This document shows positions 8,053-17,767 of a DNA stretch of 64,000 nt, piece by piece. The notes below the pieces were generated by a model. It did not search any database, had not been told where the DNA came from, and worked only from the letters and a program-made list of their open reading frames with translations. Origin of the DNA: Pseudoalteromonas sp. NC201 (GTDB taxonomy: Bacteria; Pseudomonadota; Gammaproteobacteria; Enterobacterales; Alteromonadaceae); the NCBI RefSeq assembly GCF_002850255.1, contig NZ_CP022523.1, positions 310,001 through 374,000 on the forward strand. Direction: 5' to 3'. A program made the translations under genes and the position numbers. Numbering within the stretch: the stretch's first letter is position 1; each line of letters opens with the position of its first letter.

Positions 8053-9132
8053 ATGTTAAGAGTGTTTTCTGGAATTGTGCTGGCTACCCTATTAGTGGGT
8101 TGCCAAGAGCAAGCAGAACAAGCCCCAACAGAAGCCCCTAACCGACCAGTTAAAATTCACACGGTTTCGGACCCCAATAGCAGCACGCTTCGTAGTTTCC
8201 CTGCTGAAGTGGTGGCAAATCAAGGCTCCTATCTTGCCTTTCGTGTGAATGGTGAACTTATCGAGTTTCCAGTTCTCGCAGGCCAAGACGTACAAAAGGG
8301 GCAATTGCTAGCTAAGCTTGATCCTGAAGATTTCAATCTGCAATATGAACAACGTAAAGCCCAATTTGAACTCGCTAAATCGCAGTTATCGAGAATTGAG
8401 CCGTTATTTGAAAAAGGCATAGCGACTAAAGCTGAGTTTGATAAAGCAAACGCAGACAAGCAAGTTGCGGAATCTGCATTTAAAATTGCTAAAACAAACC
8501 TTGAATATAGTGAGTTAAGAGCACCATTTAGCGGCACGGTTGCTAAGGTATTTGTCAAAAATTACGAAAACGTGGTAGCAAAGCAAAATATCCTTCGCCT
8601 TGAAACACGCGATATGATGGATGTAGTTATTCAAGTACCTGAGCGCATCGTTGCACGTGTTGATAAAGATTCGGATTACAAACCGACCGTTGTTTTTGAT
8701 GGCTACCCTAGTAAGTCTTACCCGCTTACGATTAAGGAATGGGATACGCAGGCAGACCCTGCAACCTTAACCTACAAAGTCGTATTTAGTCTTCCAATCC
8801 CTGAGGACTTTAATTTGTTCGCAGGTATGACAGGCCATGTTTACGTCGACCCAAGCAAAATTACGAACCGTGAAAATACAGCAATCATCGTACCTAACCA
8901 AGCAGTATTCTCAGATAAAAAGCAAGGCACAGAGGGGAATAGTTACGTATGGGTATATCAAAGAGATAATCAGACCGTCACAAAACGCGAAGTCACCGTT
9001 GGTCAACTTAATCATACTGGTATTGAGGTAATGTCGGGTCTTGAACCTGGTGAAGAAATTGTTGCTGCGGGCGTGCATTACTTGCAAGAAGGCGCAAAAG
9101 TGAGACCTTGGACTAAAGAAAGAGGTCTGTAA
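8053..9132 (+). CDS. RND efflux periplasmic adaptor (membrane fusion lipoprotein)
   Basis: 359 aa from the chosen start. An in-frame ATG lies 12 bases upstream (8041), but GGAG precedes the ATG at 8053 by six bases. From that start the protein begins with a lipoprotein signal ending LLVGC (Cys17), so it should be anchored to the inner membrane. The core follows HlyD/AcrA order: a barrel-sandwich half (FRVNGELIEFPVLAGQDVQKGQLLAKLD), a coiled coil (about 95-145), the second lipoyl half (LRAPFSGTVAKVFVKNYENV), then beta-barrel and membrane-proximal domains. It links the RND pump encoded one base downstream to an outer-membrane channel that is not encoded here. Confidence 0.92.
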   Translation: MLRVFSGIVLATLLVGCQEQAEQAPTEAPNRPVKIHTVSDPNSSTLRSFPAEVVANQGSYLAFRVNGELIEFPVLAGQDVQKGQLLAKLDPEDFNLQYEQRKAQFELAKSQLSRIEPLFEKGIATKAEFDKANADKQVAESAFKIAKTNLEYSELRAPFSGTVAKVFVKNYENVVAKQNILRLETRDMMDVVIQVPERIVARVDKDSDYKPTVVFDGYPSKSYPLTIKEWDTQADPATLTYKVVFSLPIPEDFNLFAGMTGHVYVDPSKITNRENTAIIVPNQAVFSDKKQGTEGNSYVWVYQRDNQTVTKREVTVGQLNHTGIEVMSGLEPGEEIVAAGVHYLQEGAKVRPWTKERGL

Positions 9133-9133
9133 T

Positions 9134-12100
9134 ATGAGTTTAGCCAAGTGGTCAATTGAGAATAAGGTTATCAGTTGGATGTTTGCCTTGCTCCTGCTTA
9201 TTGCTGGGGCGGTATCCTATTTGGGCTTAGGCCAGCTAGAAGATCCTGAATTCACACTAAAAAAAGCCATGGTCGTGACCATGTATCCTGGTGCATCGCC
9301 ACAACAAGTGGAAGAGGAAGTCACCTTCCCGATTGAAAATGCGATTCAATCTCTGCCGTATGTTGATTATGTTACTTCAATTTCTTCTCCCGGTAAGTCG
9401 CAGATCACTGTTGAGATGAAGAGTAAGTACCGTAAGAAAGACTTACAACAGATCTGGGATGAGCTGCGCCGTAAAGTAAATGATCTCTCGCCGAAGCTAC
9501 CGCCAGGTGTTATGACGCCAAGCGTTATCGACGATTTTGCTGATGTTTACGGTGAACTTTACGCGATCACCGGTGAAGGCTATTCGTATGATGAGCTAAA
9601 AGACTACGTTGACTTTTTAAAGCGCGAATTAGTGCTAGTAGAAGGTGTGAGTAAAGTCACTGTTGCGGGTGAGCAACAAGCACAAGTGATCGTCGAAATA
9701 TCAACACAAAAACTGTCACAACTTGGCATTGCGCCTAGTTACATTTTCTCGTTGCTACAAGCTCAAAATACAGTATCTAATGCGGGTAAAATACGAGTTG
9801 GAGATGAGTCTATTCGCCTGCACCCTACTGGTGAGTTTACAGACGTTGCAGAGCTAGAGGGTTTACTTATCTCAAAGCCCGGCGCCAAAGAGCTTATTTA
9901 TTTGGGTGACGTGGCAAAAGTAACACGCGAATATGCGGAGGTGCCGAATCATATTACACGTTTTGATCAAAAGCGTGCACTGCTGGTTGGGGTTTCTTTT
10001 ACTTCTGGTGTAAATGTTGTTGAGGTGGGTAAAGAAATCGAACATCACTTACAGCAATTAGAATATCAGCGCCCTTACGGTATTACGATCAACACGGTTT
10101 ACAATCAACCAACAGAAGTAGAAACCTCGGTTGATGGTTTCATCGTTAGCCTTTTAGAGGCCGTTGCCATTGTAATTATCGTTTTGCTTATTTTTATGGG
10201 TGTAAAGAGTGGTATTTTAATCGGCGGTATTTTGCTTATTACCGTGCTGGGTACCTTTATCTTTATGAAGATATTTGCCATTGATTTACAACGTATTTCA
10301 TTAGGTGCTTTGATCATTGCGCTGGGGATGCTAGTCGATAATGCCATTGTAGTGACTGAAGGCATTTTGATTAATATTAAACGGGGTCAATCTAAAGTAA
10401 AAGCTGCTGTGAACATTGTTGAACAGACAAAATGGCCACTTCTTGGCGCAACCGTTATCGGGATCACCGCATTCGCACCGATTGGCTTAAGCTCCGACGC
10501 CAGTGGTGAGTTTGCAGGCTCGCTATTTTGGGTGTTGTTAATTTCACTACTGCTAAGTTGGGTGACGGCTATTACACTGACGCCATTTTTTGCCAATATG
10601 ATGTTTAAAGGGGCTAAAGAAAAGTCATCAGATACTAGCGAAGAAGACGACCCTTATAAAGGTGTGATCTTCACCGTGTATAAATCCATGCTGACCTTCT
10701 GCCTTAAAAATCGTGCTATTACTATTATTTCTATGGTACTGCTATTAGTCGCTGCAGTTGTTGGCTTTAAATCAGTTAAGCAATCTTTCTTCCCAGCTTC
10801 AAATACACCGATGTTCTATGTAGATTACTGGCATTATCAAGGTGCAGATATACGCAGCACGGCACAGAATGTTGAGAAAATTGAATCCTTTTTACTGGCC
10901 GATCCGATGGTTAACGAAGTAACGGCAACGATTGGGCAAGGCGCGCCTCGTTTTATGTTGACCTATTCGCCTGAAAAACAATACGACGCTTATGGTCAGT
11001 TAATTGTACGTGTAAAAGACCGAGAAGCAGTAGTGGCTATGATTGCCAAGCTTCGCGATTATGAGCTTGAAAATGAGCTAGACGGACGTCTCAAAATAAA
11101 GCGTATGGAAATTGGTCCTTCAACTGATGCAAAAATCGAGGCTAGGTTCTCGGGACCAGACCCTGTTGTGTTACGCCAACTAGCTGAAGAAGCCAAAGGT
11201 ATTATCAGCCAAGACGAGAAAGCGTTTAATATTCGTGACAACTGGCGACAAAGAACCAAGCTGGTACGCCCACAGTTTAATGAATTGAAGGCGCGTCGAT
11301 TGGGGATCAGTAAATCAGACTTAGATCAGTTGCTACTGACTTCGGTGTCAGGTAACAAGGTAGGGTTATATCGAGATGGTACACAACTGTTGCCTATCAT
11401 TGCGCGCTCTCCTGAGGAAGAGAGGCTCAATGTTGAAAATCTTGGTGACTTACAGATATTCAGCCCTGTCCTTAGCGTCTACGTACCAGTTTCACAAATC
11501 GTGGATGATTTTAGTGTCACTTGGGAAGATAGCCTGATCATGCGCCGCGACCGTAAACGTACCATCACGGTAATGGCTGATCACGACGTGATAGGTGATG
11601 AAACCCCAGCTAAGTTATTTGCAAGAGTGAAGGCGGATATCGAAGCCATTGAGCTACCCCAAGGGTACGAGATGCAATGGGGCGGCGAGTATGAGTCGTC
11701 AAGCAAAGCGAAGAAAGCTATTTTTGGCTCATTACCAATCGGTTATTTAGCGATGTTTATGATCACTGTATTGCTCTTTAACTCTGTGAAAAAGCCATTA
11801 GTGATCTGGTCTACAGTGCCGCTTGCTATTATTGGGGTAACGGCAGGCCTTGTTTTACTACAAGCACCATTTAGCTTTATGGCGCTGCTAGGCTTGCTAA
11901 GTTTATCCGGCATGTTGATTAAAAATGGTATTGTACTGATGGATCAAATAAATATCGAAATAGACTCTGGTAAGTCCCCTTACCAAGCGGTATTTGATTC
12001 TGGTGTGAGTCGTGTAAGGCCGGTGTCTATGGCTGCTATCACAACCATACTGGGTATGATCCCGCTATTATTTGACGTGTTCTTCCAGTCCATGGCGGTC

Positions 12101-12199
12101 ACCATTATGTTCGGTCTTGGTTTTGCGACCATACTGACGTTGATTGTATTACCTGTGTTACATTGCGTGTACTTTGGTATCGAACAACCAAAAGACTAG
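9134..12199 (+). CDS. RND-family efflux transporter (AcrB-like)
   Basis: 1021 aa, the normal length for the hydrophobe/amphiphile efflux RND family. Transmembrane segment 1 is near the N-terminus (ISWMFALLLLIAGAVSYLGL), a large periplasmic loop follows, and TM2-6 contain LGALIIALGMLVDNAIVVTEG. The proton-relay Asp is Asp402, but the neighbouring Asp of AcrB (LVDDA) is Asn403 here. This variant is common in a sub-branch of RND pumps. TM7-12 fill the C-terminal half. It is translationally coupled to the adaptor (AGAGG site, one-base gap). No TolC-like gene is present, so it probably shares a housekeeping TolC. The substrate is unknown. Confidence 0.93.
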   Translation: MSLAKWSIENKVISWMFALLLLIAGAVSYLGLGQLEDPEFTLKKAMVVTMYPGASPQQVEEEVTFPIENAIQSLPYVDYVTSISSPGKSQITVEMKSKYRKKDLQQIWDELRRKVNDLSPKLPPGVMTPSVIDDFADVYGELYAITGEGYSYDELKDYVDFLKRELVLVEGVSKVTVAGEQQAQVIVEISTQKLSQLGIAPSYIFSLLQAQNTVSNAGKIRVGDESIRLHPTGEFTDVAELEGLLISKPGAKELIYLGDVAKVTREYAEVPNHITRFDQKRALLVGVSFTSGVNVVEVGKEIEHHLQQLEYQRPYGITINTVYNQPTEVETSVDGFIVSLLEAVAIVIIVLLIFMGVKSGILIGGILLITVLGTFIFMKIFAIDLQRISLGALIIALGMLVDNAIVVTEGILINIKRGQSKVKAAVNIVEQTKWPLLGATVIGITAFAPIGLSSDASGEFAGSLFWVLLISLLLSWVTAITLTPFFANMMFKGAKEKSSDTSEEDDPYKGVIFTVYKSMLTFCLKNRAITIISMVLLLVAAVVGFKSVKQSFFPASNTPMFYVDYWHYQGADIRSTAQNVEKIESFLLADPMVNEVTATIGQGAPRFMLTYSPEKQYDAYGQLIVRVKDREAVVAMIAKLRDYELENELDGRLKIKRMEIGPSTDAKIEARFSGPDPVVLRQLAEEAKGIISQDEKAFNIRDNWRQRTKLVRPQFNELKARRLGISKSDLDQLLLTSVSGNKVGLYRDGTQLLPIIARSPEEERLNVENLGDLQIFSPVLSVYVPVSQIVDDFSVTWEDSLIMRRDRKRTITVMADHDVIGDETPAKLFARVKADIEAIELPQGYEMQWGGEYESSSKAKKAIFGSLPIGYLAMFMITVLLFNSVKKPLVIWSTVPLAIIGVTAGLVLLQAPFSFMALLGLLSLSGMLIKNGIVLMDQINIEIDSGKSPYQAVFDSGVSRVRPVSMAAITTILGMIPLLFDVFFQSMAVTIMFGLGFATILTLIVLPVLHCVYFGIEQPKD

Positions 12200-12206
12200 T
12201 TGAGCG

Positions 12207-12234
12207 ACATCCACCTTCTTCGGAAGGTGGATGT
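12207..12234 (+). terminator. Hairpin after the RND gene
   Basis: A perfect 12-bp stem (arms 12207-12218 and 12223-12234) closes a TTCG tetraloop of the very stable C(UUCG)G type. It lies between the convergent RND and rnd genes. The following bases (TATTATCG) are AT-rich but have no long T run, so termination may be partial. Confidence 0.65.
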
Positions 12235-12282
12235 TATTATCGCTTTCGCTGTTTATCTTTCACCTTTAAATCGACAGGAGTG

Positions 12283-13413
12283 CTACAGCCACCAACTGTC
12301 TAACTTATCTGCAACAAGCTCAGCCCTCCAGCCTAACGCAAGATCGGGTTTCATCAGCAATTGCTTTTCTTCCGGTGACTTTTTCCACGACCAGCTGATC
12401 ACCTGATTGATTTGTTTTTTCGAAGCAAACACATCAACAGGAATATCGTTAGTTTTGGCGACTTCGGCGATAACCTGTTTGATATCCTTGCACGCTGCTT
12501 TGTAACCTTTGAAGTCGATAAGTCTTCTCACGCGTTGTGGACAATCTTGTTCACTTACTTCTTTTGCTTTTTCTATACAGGCGAGAATTTCTTTGCCAGA
12601 GCGATTAACTTCCATTGGCTCAACACCTGGAACATTACGTAAACTTCCCAGTGAGCTTGGACGACGTTTAGCAATTTCGACCATGTTATGTTCTTTAAGC
12701 ACGAAATTTAGCGCTAAGTTCTTTTTCTCTGCCTTAGCTCTGCGCCACGCTGCAAGTTCTTTTAGAGTAGCAAGATCTCTAGGCTTAAGTTGCCACACGT
12801 TTTTGACATCAAGATAAAGTACTTCATCAGGTTGACGGAAGCTCCTCTTTTGGGCAAGCAACTCACTCTCTTGAAGCACTATGTTAAATAGCTGCTTTTC
12901 ATTTACTCGCGCTTGAATAGTCTCAAAACATGGCAGTAAATGATATACATCGGAGGCGGCGTAATCTAATTGGCTTTGAGTTAAAGGGCGGCGTAACCAA
13001 TCTGTTCTGGATTCACTTTTGTCAATGTCTACGTCTCTAAGTTGCTTCACCATATTAGCAAAACCAATACAACTCCCCTCACCTAACAACTGTAAAGCAA
13101 ACTGGGTATCGAAAATTGGTGATGGGATAAAACCTGCAAACTTTAGAAATACTTCGATATCTTCTGACGGAGAATGAAGTACTTTTAAAACACTAGTATC
13201 TGAAAACAACGTCCACAGCCTACTAAAATCCATATCGGCTAGTGGATCGATAAGGGCAAGGTGGTTACCATCAAAGATCTGTAACAGAGCAATTTCTGGG
13301 TATAGGGTGCGGCGACGCATGAACTCGGTGTCGACGGCGAGCACTTTGGCTTTCGAAATAGACAAGACAAATTCATCTAGTGCTGTTTGGCTTTCAATAA
13401 CTTGATACTGCAC
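12283..13413 (-). CDS. rnd: Ribonuclease D
   Basis: 376 aa from a GTG start at 13413. The frame is open further to an ATG at 13446, but GGGAGT directly precedes the GTG and the product then starts MQYQVIES, which aligns with the E. coli start MNYQMITT. This 3'-5' exoribonuclease matures tRNA and other stable RNAs. The DEDD-y catalytic residues are visible as Asp28 and Glu30 (VDTEF), Asp85 (HSPSEDIEVF), and Tyr151 and Asp155 (YAASD). An HRDC domain follows at about 205-290. It is downstream of fadD in the same direction, as in E. coli. The leader contains a U run and a hairpin that deserve attention (see findings). Confidence 0.93.
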   Translation of the reverse strand: MQYQVIESQTALDEFVLSISKAKVLAVDTEFMRRRTLYPEIALLQIFDGNHLALIDPLADMDFSRLWTLFSDTSVLKVLHSPSEDIEVFLKFAGFIPSPIFDTQFALQLLGEGSCIGFANMVKQLRDVDIDKSESRTDWLRRPLTQSQLDYAASDVYHLLPCFETIQARVNEKQLFNIVLQESELLAQKRSFRQPDEVLYLDVKNVWQLKPRDLATLKELAAWRRAKAEKKNLALNFVLKEHNMVEIAKRRPSSLGSLRNVPGVEPMEVNRSGKEILACIEKAKEVSEQDCPQRVRRLIDFKGYKAACKDIKQVIAEVAKTNDIPVDVFASKKQINQVISWSWKKSPEEKQLLMKPDLALGWRAELVADKLDSWWL

Positions 13414-13434
13414 TGTTACTCCCATGCAATTTAC

Positions 13435-13460
13435 ATAACTAGCCATATCACGCTAGTTAT
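13435..13460 (-). promoter_or_regulatory. Inverted repeat in the rnd leader
   Basis: ATAACTAGC (13435-13443) and GCTAGTTAT (13452-13460) form a perfect 9-bp stem with an 8-base loop. In rnd mRNA it would stand between the fadD terminator and the GGGAG ribosome site, 21 bases before the GTG start. It contains the upstream in-frame ATG in its loop, which is another reason not to use that ATG. Confidence 0.45.
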
Positions 13461-13463
13461 AAA

Positions 13464-13485
13464 AAAGCCGGCTAGTGCCGGCTTT
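13464..13485 (-). terminator. Terminator downstream of fadD
   Basis: Stem AAAGCCGGC / GCCGGCTTT (arms 13464-13472 and 13477-13485) has a 4-base loop. On the minus strand it is followed by a run of six T (six U in the RNA), a classical intrinsic terminator just after the fadD stop. It lies in the leader of rnd, so reading into rnd must pass through it or start inside it. Confidence 0.75.
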
Positions 13486-13490
13486 ATTTG

Positions 13491-15143
13491 TTATTCTTTT
13501 AACGCTCTACGCAGTATTTTACCAACGTTAGTCTTTGGTAGTTCATCTCTAAACTCAACTAGTTTTGGTACTTTATAGTTCGTTAGATTATCTCGGCAAT
13601 GTGCAATTATATCTTTTTCTGTTAAAGATGGGTCTTTTTTAACAATAAAAACTTTAACTTGCTCACCACTAACCTCATGAGGCACGCCAACCGCTGCAAC
13701 TTCCAACACGCCTTCGTGCATGGCAACGACTTCTTCGATTTCATTAGGGAAAACGTTAAAGCCAGACACTAAGATCATGTCTTTTTTACGATCAACGATG
13801 TAGAAGAAACCGTCATCATCATAAGTAGCGATATCACCCGTTGCAAACCAGCCGTCTTTTAAACATTCGGCGGTTGCGTCTGGACGGTTGTAGTAACCAG
13901 CCATCACCTGTGGTCCTTTAACACACAGCTCACCGGGCTCACCTTTAGGTGTTTCATTGCCGTTGTCATCAACTATCTTAATGTCAGTGCTTGGTGCAGG
14001 TAAGCCAATAGACCCGTTGTAGGCTTCAAGATCGTGTGGGCAGATAGTAACTAGCGGCGCACATTCTGTAAGGCCATAACCTTCCATCAGCTTCGACTTT
14101 GTCACCTTCTGCCAGCGTTCAGCGACAGGGCGTTGTACAGCCATACCACCACCTAAAGACATTTTCAGGGTTGAAAAGTCGAGGTCGGCAAACCCTGGTG
14201 TGTTTAACAGGCCATTAAATAGCGTGTTTACACCGGTGATAGCGGTAAATGGAACTTTTGCCAACTCTTTTACAAACGCAGGCATGTCACGCGGGTTGGT
14301 GATCAAGATATTGTGACCACCGTACTTCATAAAGGTCAAACAATTCGCTGTTAATGCAAAGATATGGTATAGCGGTAGTGCCGTGATAACGACTTCTTTT
14401 CCTTTAACTAATACTGTATCTAAACAGCCTGAGACTTGCTCTAGGTTTGCTACCATGTTGCCATGAGTCAGCATCGCGCCTTTAGATACGCCAGTTGTAC
14501 CGCCAGTGTATTGCAAGAAGGCAAGGTCACTTAGCGTCACGTCTGGTTTACTGTATTTTGCAGGATCTGCTGCAATTACTTGTTTGAAAGGAATGGTATT
14601 TGGCAGGCTAAAGTCAGGCACCATTTTTTTGAAGTGCTTAACAACAAAGTTCACCAGATGCTTTTTGAAGCCACCTAACATGTCACCAATTTCTGTCAGC
14701 ACTACATGCTTCACACTGGTTTTTGGTAAGGCTTGCTCCAGTGTATGGGCAAAGTTTGCAAGAATAAAGATAGCTTTTGACTCGGAGTCATTTAGCTGAT
14801 GCTCTAATTCGCGCACGGTGTAAAGCGGATTGACGTTTACAACGGTACAACCAGCACGTAGTACACCTAAAATAGTAACTGGGGTTTGCAACAAGTTTGG
14901 CATCATGACAGCAACTTTATCGCCACGGCCAAGTTTCAATTCATTTTGTATATAACTAGCAACTGCTTTGGTCTTTTCATCAACTTGCTGATAAGTCAGT
15001 GTCTTACCCATATTGGTGTAGGCTGGATACTGAGCATAATCTGCAAAACTTTTTTCAAATAATTCAAGCAATGAGTTGTAATGCTCTGGGTCGATAGTTT
15101 CAGGCATACCTTCTGGGTAGCGCTTAAGCCAGATTTTTTCCAC
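13491..15143 (-). CDS. fadD: Long-chain fatty-acid--CoA ligase
   Basis: 550 aa from a GTG start at 15143, chosen because AGGAG lies six bases upstream and the product then begins [10 protein letters not shown], matching E. coli FadD (MKKVWLNRYP). A longer frame to 15179 has no such support. It activates long-chain fatty acids with ATP and CoA at the inner membrane for beta-oxidation. The AMP-binding P-loop [11 protein letters not shown] is at 212-222. The fatty-acyl-CoA synthetase signature [28 protein letters not shown] region lies near residue 430. It ends in an intrinsic terminator and precedes rnd. Confidence 0.95.
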   Translation of the reverse strand: MEKIWLKRYPEGMPETIDPEHYNSLLELFEKSFADYAQYPAYTNMGKTLTYQQVDEKTKAVASYIQNELKLGRGDKVAVMMPNLLQTPVTILGVLRAGCTVVNVNPLYTVRELEHQLNDSESKAIFILANFAHTLEQALPKTSVKHVVLTEIGDMLGGFKKHLVNFVVKHFKKMVPDFSLPNTIPFKQVIAADPAKYSKPDVTLSDLAFLQYTGGTTGVSKGAMLTHGNMVANLEQVSGCLDTVLVKGKEVVITALPLYHIFALTANCLTFMKYGGHNILITNPRDMPAFVKELAKVPFTAITGVNTLFNGLLNTPGFADLDFSTLKMSLGGGMAVQRPVAERWQKVTKSKLMEGYGLTECAPLVTICPHDLEAYNGSIGLPAPSTDIKIVDDNGNETPKGEPGELCVKGPQVMAGYYNRPDATAECLKDGWFATGDIATYDDDGFFYIVDRKKDMILVSGFNVFPNEIEEVVAMHEGVLEVAAVGVPHEVSGEQVKVFIVKKDPSLTEKDIIAHCRDNLTNYKVPKLVEFRDELPKTNVGKILRRALKE

Positions 15144-15335
15144 TCTTAGCTCCTGTGTTCTCGTTATTTTTATATTCACCCTAAACCATAAACGATGTAA
15201 GGCACTTTAACAATTGAGCAAATACTCTAAAAACGCCATATTCCCACAATATCTGAGGATTTACAATCTAGATGCTGTTGAAACGTAGGCTTTAGCGCTC
15301 TTTGTGAACTTTTCTTTCCATGATTAGTTTATTCT

Positions 15336-16208
15336 TTACGCTCCTTCAGTTGTGAACGATGTTTTGTCGCAGTTTTGGTGTGCTTCAATTAGCTTATAGC
15401 AAATTTCCGGGTTTTCCATATGGCAATGGTGGCCGCCAGGTATTTTCTCAAGCTTGAGTGAGTCGAAACAGCCTTTAAATTGACTATATTGTCTGACAAT
15501 CATGTTATAGCCTTGTTCTGCTAACACCAGTAAGGTTGGAATGGTAATCCCATTGAGCGCGGATTTTGCCTGCGAGATGGAATACCTAAATCCAGAGTGG
15601 TGCTTTAGCCTAGGGTCTAATGCCAGTTGCACGCCTTCACTGTGCGGCAGGGTATTTCTTGCCATAAGCAGCGCTGCTATTTCTACGGAAACATCACTGA
15701 TTTTACTGCGCAGTTGCGTAAGTGTATTTATATCAGGATAAACCCGTGGTTCAGATTGTTTTAATTTATCTCGGGAATTAAACGCATTAATGAGCTGGGT
15801 TTTGGTATCACTCTCTGAGGTACTCACAATTCCTATTCCCTCGATTAATACCAAAGATAAACAGCGTGTTGGATAGCAGCTTGCAAACAAGTTAGCTATC
15901 ATCGCCCCCATAGAATGACCAACAATATGGCACGTTTTGATTTGTGCTAAATCTAAAAAGTACTTTAAGTCATAGACATAGTCGATAAAGTAATAAAAGG
16001 CGTCGGCACTTTTCCAATCTGAATGTCCATGACCTGGTAAGTCAAGCGCTATATGCGTGTATTGTGTATTGCAAAATGGCGCAAACGGCACAAAACTGTT
16101 GCTATTGTCTTGCCAACCGTGAAGGTAGATAACGGTTTGCTCTCCTTCTCCCCAGTGTTGGTAGGAGAATGGCCCGATTTTTTGTTCTTTTATCGCATAT
16201 AGAGACAT
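15336..16208 (-). CDS. Alpha/beta hydrolase
   Basis: 290 aa single-domain alpha/beta hydrolase. It shows the oxyanion-region HGWQDN at residues 30-35, LDLPGHGHSD, and the nucleophile elbow GHSMG with Ser99. The late histidine in GGHHCHMENPE completes a probable Ser-Asp-His triad. The substrate is unknown. The C-terminal half contains a helical cap. The gene lies about 190 bases upstream of fadD in the same direction and may be read with it. In related gammaproteobacteria a hydrolase of this type also precedes fadD, so a link to lipid or ester metabolism is plausible but not shown. Confidence 0.85.
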   Translation of the reverse strand: MSLYAIKEQKIGPFSYQHWGEGEQTVIYLHGWQDNSNSFVPFAPFCNTQYTHIALDLPGHGHSDWKSADAFYYFIDYVYDLKYFLDLAQIKTCHIVGHSMGAMIANLFASCYPTRCLSLVLIEGIGIVSTSESDTKTQLINAFNSRDKLKQSEPRVYPDINTLTQLRSKISDVSVEIAALLMARNTLPHSEGVQLALDPRLKHHSGFRYSISQAKSALNGITIPTLLVLAEQGYNMIVRQYSQFKGCFDSLKLEKIPGGHHCHMENPEICYKLIEAHQNCDKTSFTTEGA

Positions 16209-16235
16209 CGACGAATTCTTTTAGTGTTCATTGTA

Positions 16236-16269
16236 CCATCATTGATTTATCATCTTACCGTGACATATT
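16236..16269 (+). promoter_or_regulatory. Weak Pho-box-like promoter upstream of alkaline phosphatase
   Basis: CCATCAT (16236-16242) and TTATCAT (16247-16253) are two 7-mers with a 4-base spacer, each matching five of seven positions of the PhoB repeat CTGTCAT. Ten bases later comes CATATT (16264-16269) as a possible -10, the same geometry as E. coli phoA. The gene is a phosphatase, which raises the prior, but the matches are imperfect. Confidence 0.35.
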
Positions 16270-16395
16270 TGAACTTACTACTTTGATTTGTTGAAAATAT
16301 TTTTATCCAACATCCATTTTATTACGAATGCGTTTAAATTGATCAAATAGTAGAGAATCACAAACCTTCATCACGATAAGTACACGGGAATAACA

Positions 16396-17688
16396 ATGAA
16401 TTTCAAAACTAGCCTTTTGGCCTCATTTGTTGGATTAGTATTTGCGGCTCCGACACTGGCTGCTCCAAAAAACATTATTTACATGATTGGCGACGGTATG
16501 GGGCCGGCTTACACAACGGGCTACCGTTATTTTAAAGATGACCCTTCCACGAAAGTGGTTGACCCAACGGTTTTTGACTCTATTTTGGTTGGTATGGCGC
16601 ATACCTACCCAGACGACGACACGGTTGTAACAGACAGTGCTGCGGGCGCAACCGCCTTAAGTACAGGAACGAAAAGCTATAATGGCGCAATTGCGGTAGA
16701 TACCCATAAAGACCATTTGGAAACGATGCTCGAAGTGGCGAAAAGAAAAGGTAAAACAACCGCGCTTGTTGCAACATCGCAAATCAACCACGCAACACCT
16801 GCAAGTTTCGCGTCTCATAATGAATCACGTCGTAACTATGACGACATTGCCAATGATTACATAGACAATAAAATCGCAGGAAAATTACCTGTAGATCTTA
16901 TGCTTGGTGGTGGCACTAAATACTTCATTCGTGAAGATAGAAACCTAGTTAATGAATTTAAAGACGCAGGTTATCAATACGTCGATGCTTTATCTAAGCT
17001 TGATACGCTAAATAAAATTCCTGCGATGGGTCTGTTCGCAGAAGTAGGTCTGCCATTCGCAATTGATGAAGAGTCGCAGCGCCTAACTAAAATGACTAAA
17101 ACGGCATTATCATTATTGGAAAACCAGAATGATAAAGGCTTCTTCTTAATGATTGAAGGTAGTCAGATTGACTGGTGTGGACATGCTAATGATATCGCTT
17201 GTGCTATGCATGAAATGGACGACTTTGCAGAGTCAATTAAGCTGGCAAAGGCTTTTGTTGATAACAACCCAGACACTATCTTGGTGATCACAGCAGATCA
17301 CTCTACCGGTGGATTAACGCTTGGTGCGAATGGTCAGTATCGCTGGGAGCGTGATGTGGTAGCTAAAGTGAAAGGTTCAGCGGGCGAGATAGCAAAAGCA
17401 CTCACAAAGACAAAAGACGTTAAAGCAACATGGCAAGATCTCACAGGTCTTGAGTATGACAGTGCGACTGAGCTAAAAGTAAAAGAAGCTCTTTCACAAG
17501 GTCCGAAGGCGCTTAGTGTTGTCGTAAAAGAGGCAATTAGTGATGCATCTTTCACTGGTTGGACAACGGGTGGTCACACCGCTATCGATGTACAAGTGTT
17601 TGCCCATGGTAAAGGTAAAGAAGCGTTTATCGGCTCGCAAAACAATACCGCAATTGCTGATAAACTGATTGGATTTATTAAAAAGTAA
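16396..17688 (+). CDS. phoA: Alkaline phosphatase
   Basis: 430 aa secreted phosphomonoesterase. A signal peptide is evident (hydrophobic 7-18, cleavage probably near residues 22-23 after APTLAA). The metal- and nucleophile-binding residues are visible as MIGDGMG (Asp33) and VTDSAAGATA, where Ser81 is the phosphorylated serine. Further metal ligands lie in EGSQIDWCGH, TADHSTGG and TTGGHTA. The Asp-Trp positions of the DW-C-GH segment resemble Shewanella and Vibrio type enzymes. The start is supported by GGGAAT before the ATG. It releases phosphate from organic phosphates in the periplasm. A weak Pho-box-like sequence precedes it, and a strong terminator follows. Confidence 0.94.
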   Translation: MNFKTSLLASFVGLVFAAPTLAAPKNIIYMIGDGMGPAYTTGYRYFKDDPSTKVVDPTVFDSILVGMAHTYPDDDTVVTDSAAGATALSTGTKSYNGAIAVDTHKDHLETMLEVAKRKGKTTALVATSQINHATPASFASHNESRRNYDDIANDYIDNKIAGKLPVDLMLGGGTKYFIREDRNLVNEFKDAGYQYVDALSKLDTLNKIPAMGLFAEVGLPFAIDEESQRLTKMTKTALSLLENQNDKGFFLMIEGSQIDWCGHANDIACAMHEMDDFAESIKLAKAFVDNNPDTILVITADHSTGGLTLGANGQYRWERDVVAKVKGSAGEIAKALTKTKDVKATWQDLTGLEYDSATELKVKEALSQGPKALSVVVKEAISDASFTGWTTGGHTAIDVQVFAHGKGKEAFIGSQNNTAIADKLIGFIKK

Positions 17689-17710
17689 AAATCTTCATCT
17701 ATTATTTCAA

Positions 17711-17744
17711 ACAAAGAAGGTCAGCATTTGCTGACCTTCTTTGT
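17711..17744 (+). terminator. Terminator after alkaline phosphatase
   Basis: A perfect 15-bp stem (arms 17711-17725 and 17730-17744) has an ATTT loop. The left arm starts with ACAAAG and the right arm ends CTTTGT, so the U-rich end is inside the stem. Confidence 0.8.
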
Positions 17745-17767
17745 TATCGAGTCTTGGAAGAGATAAT

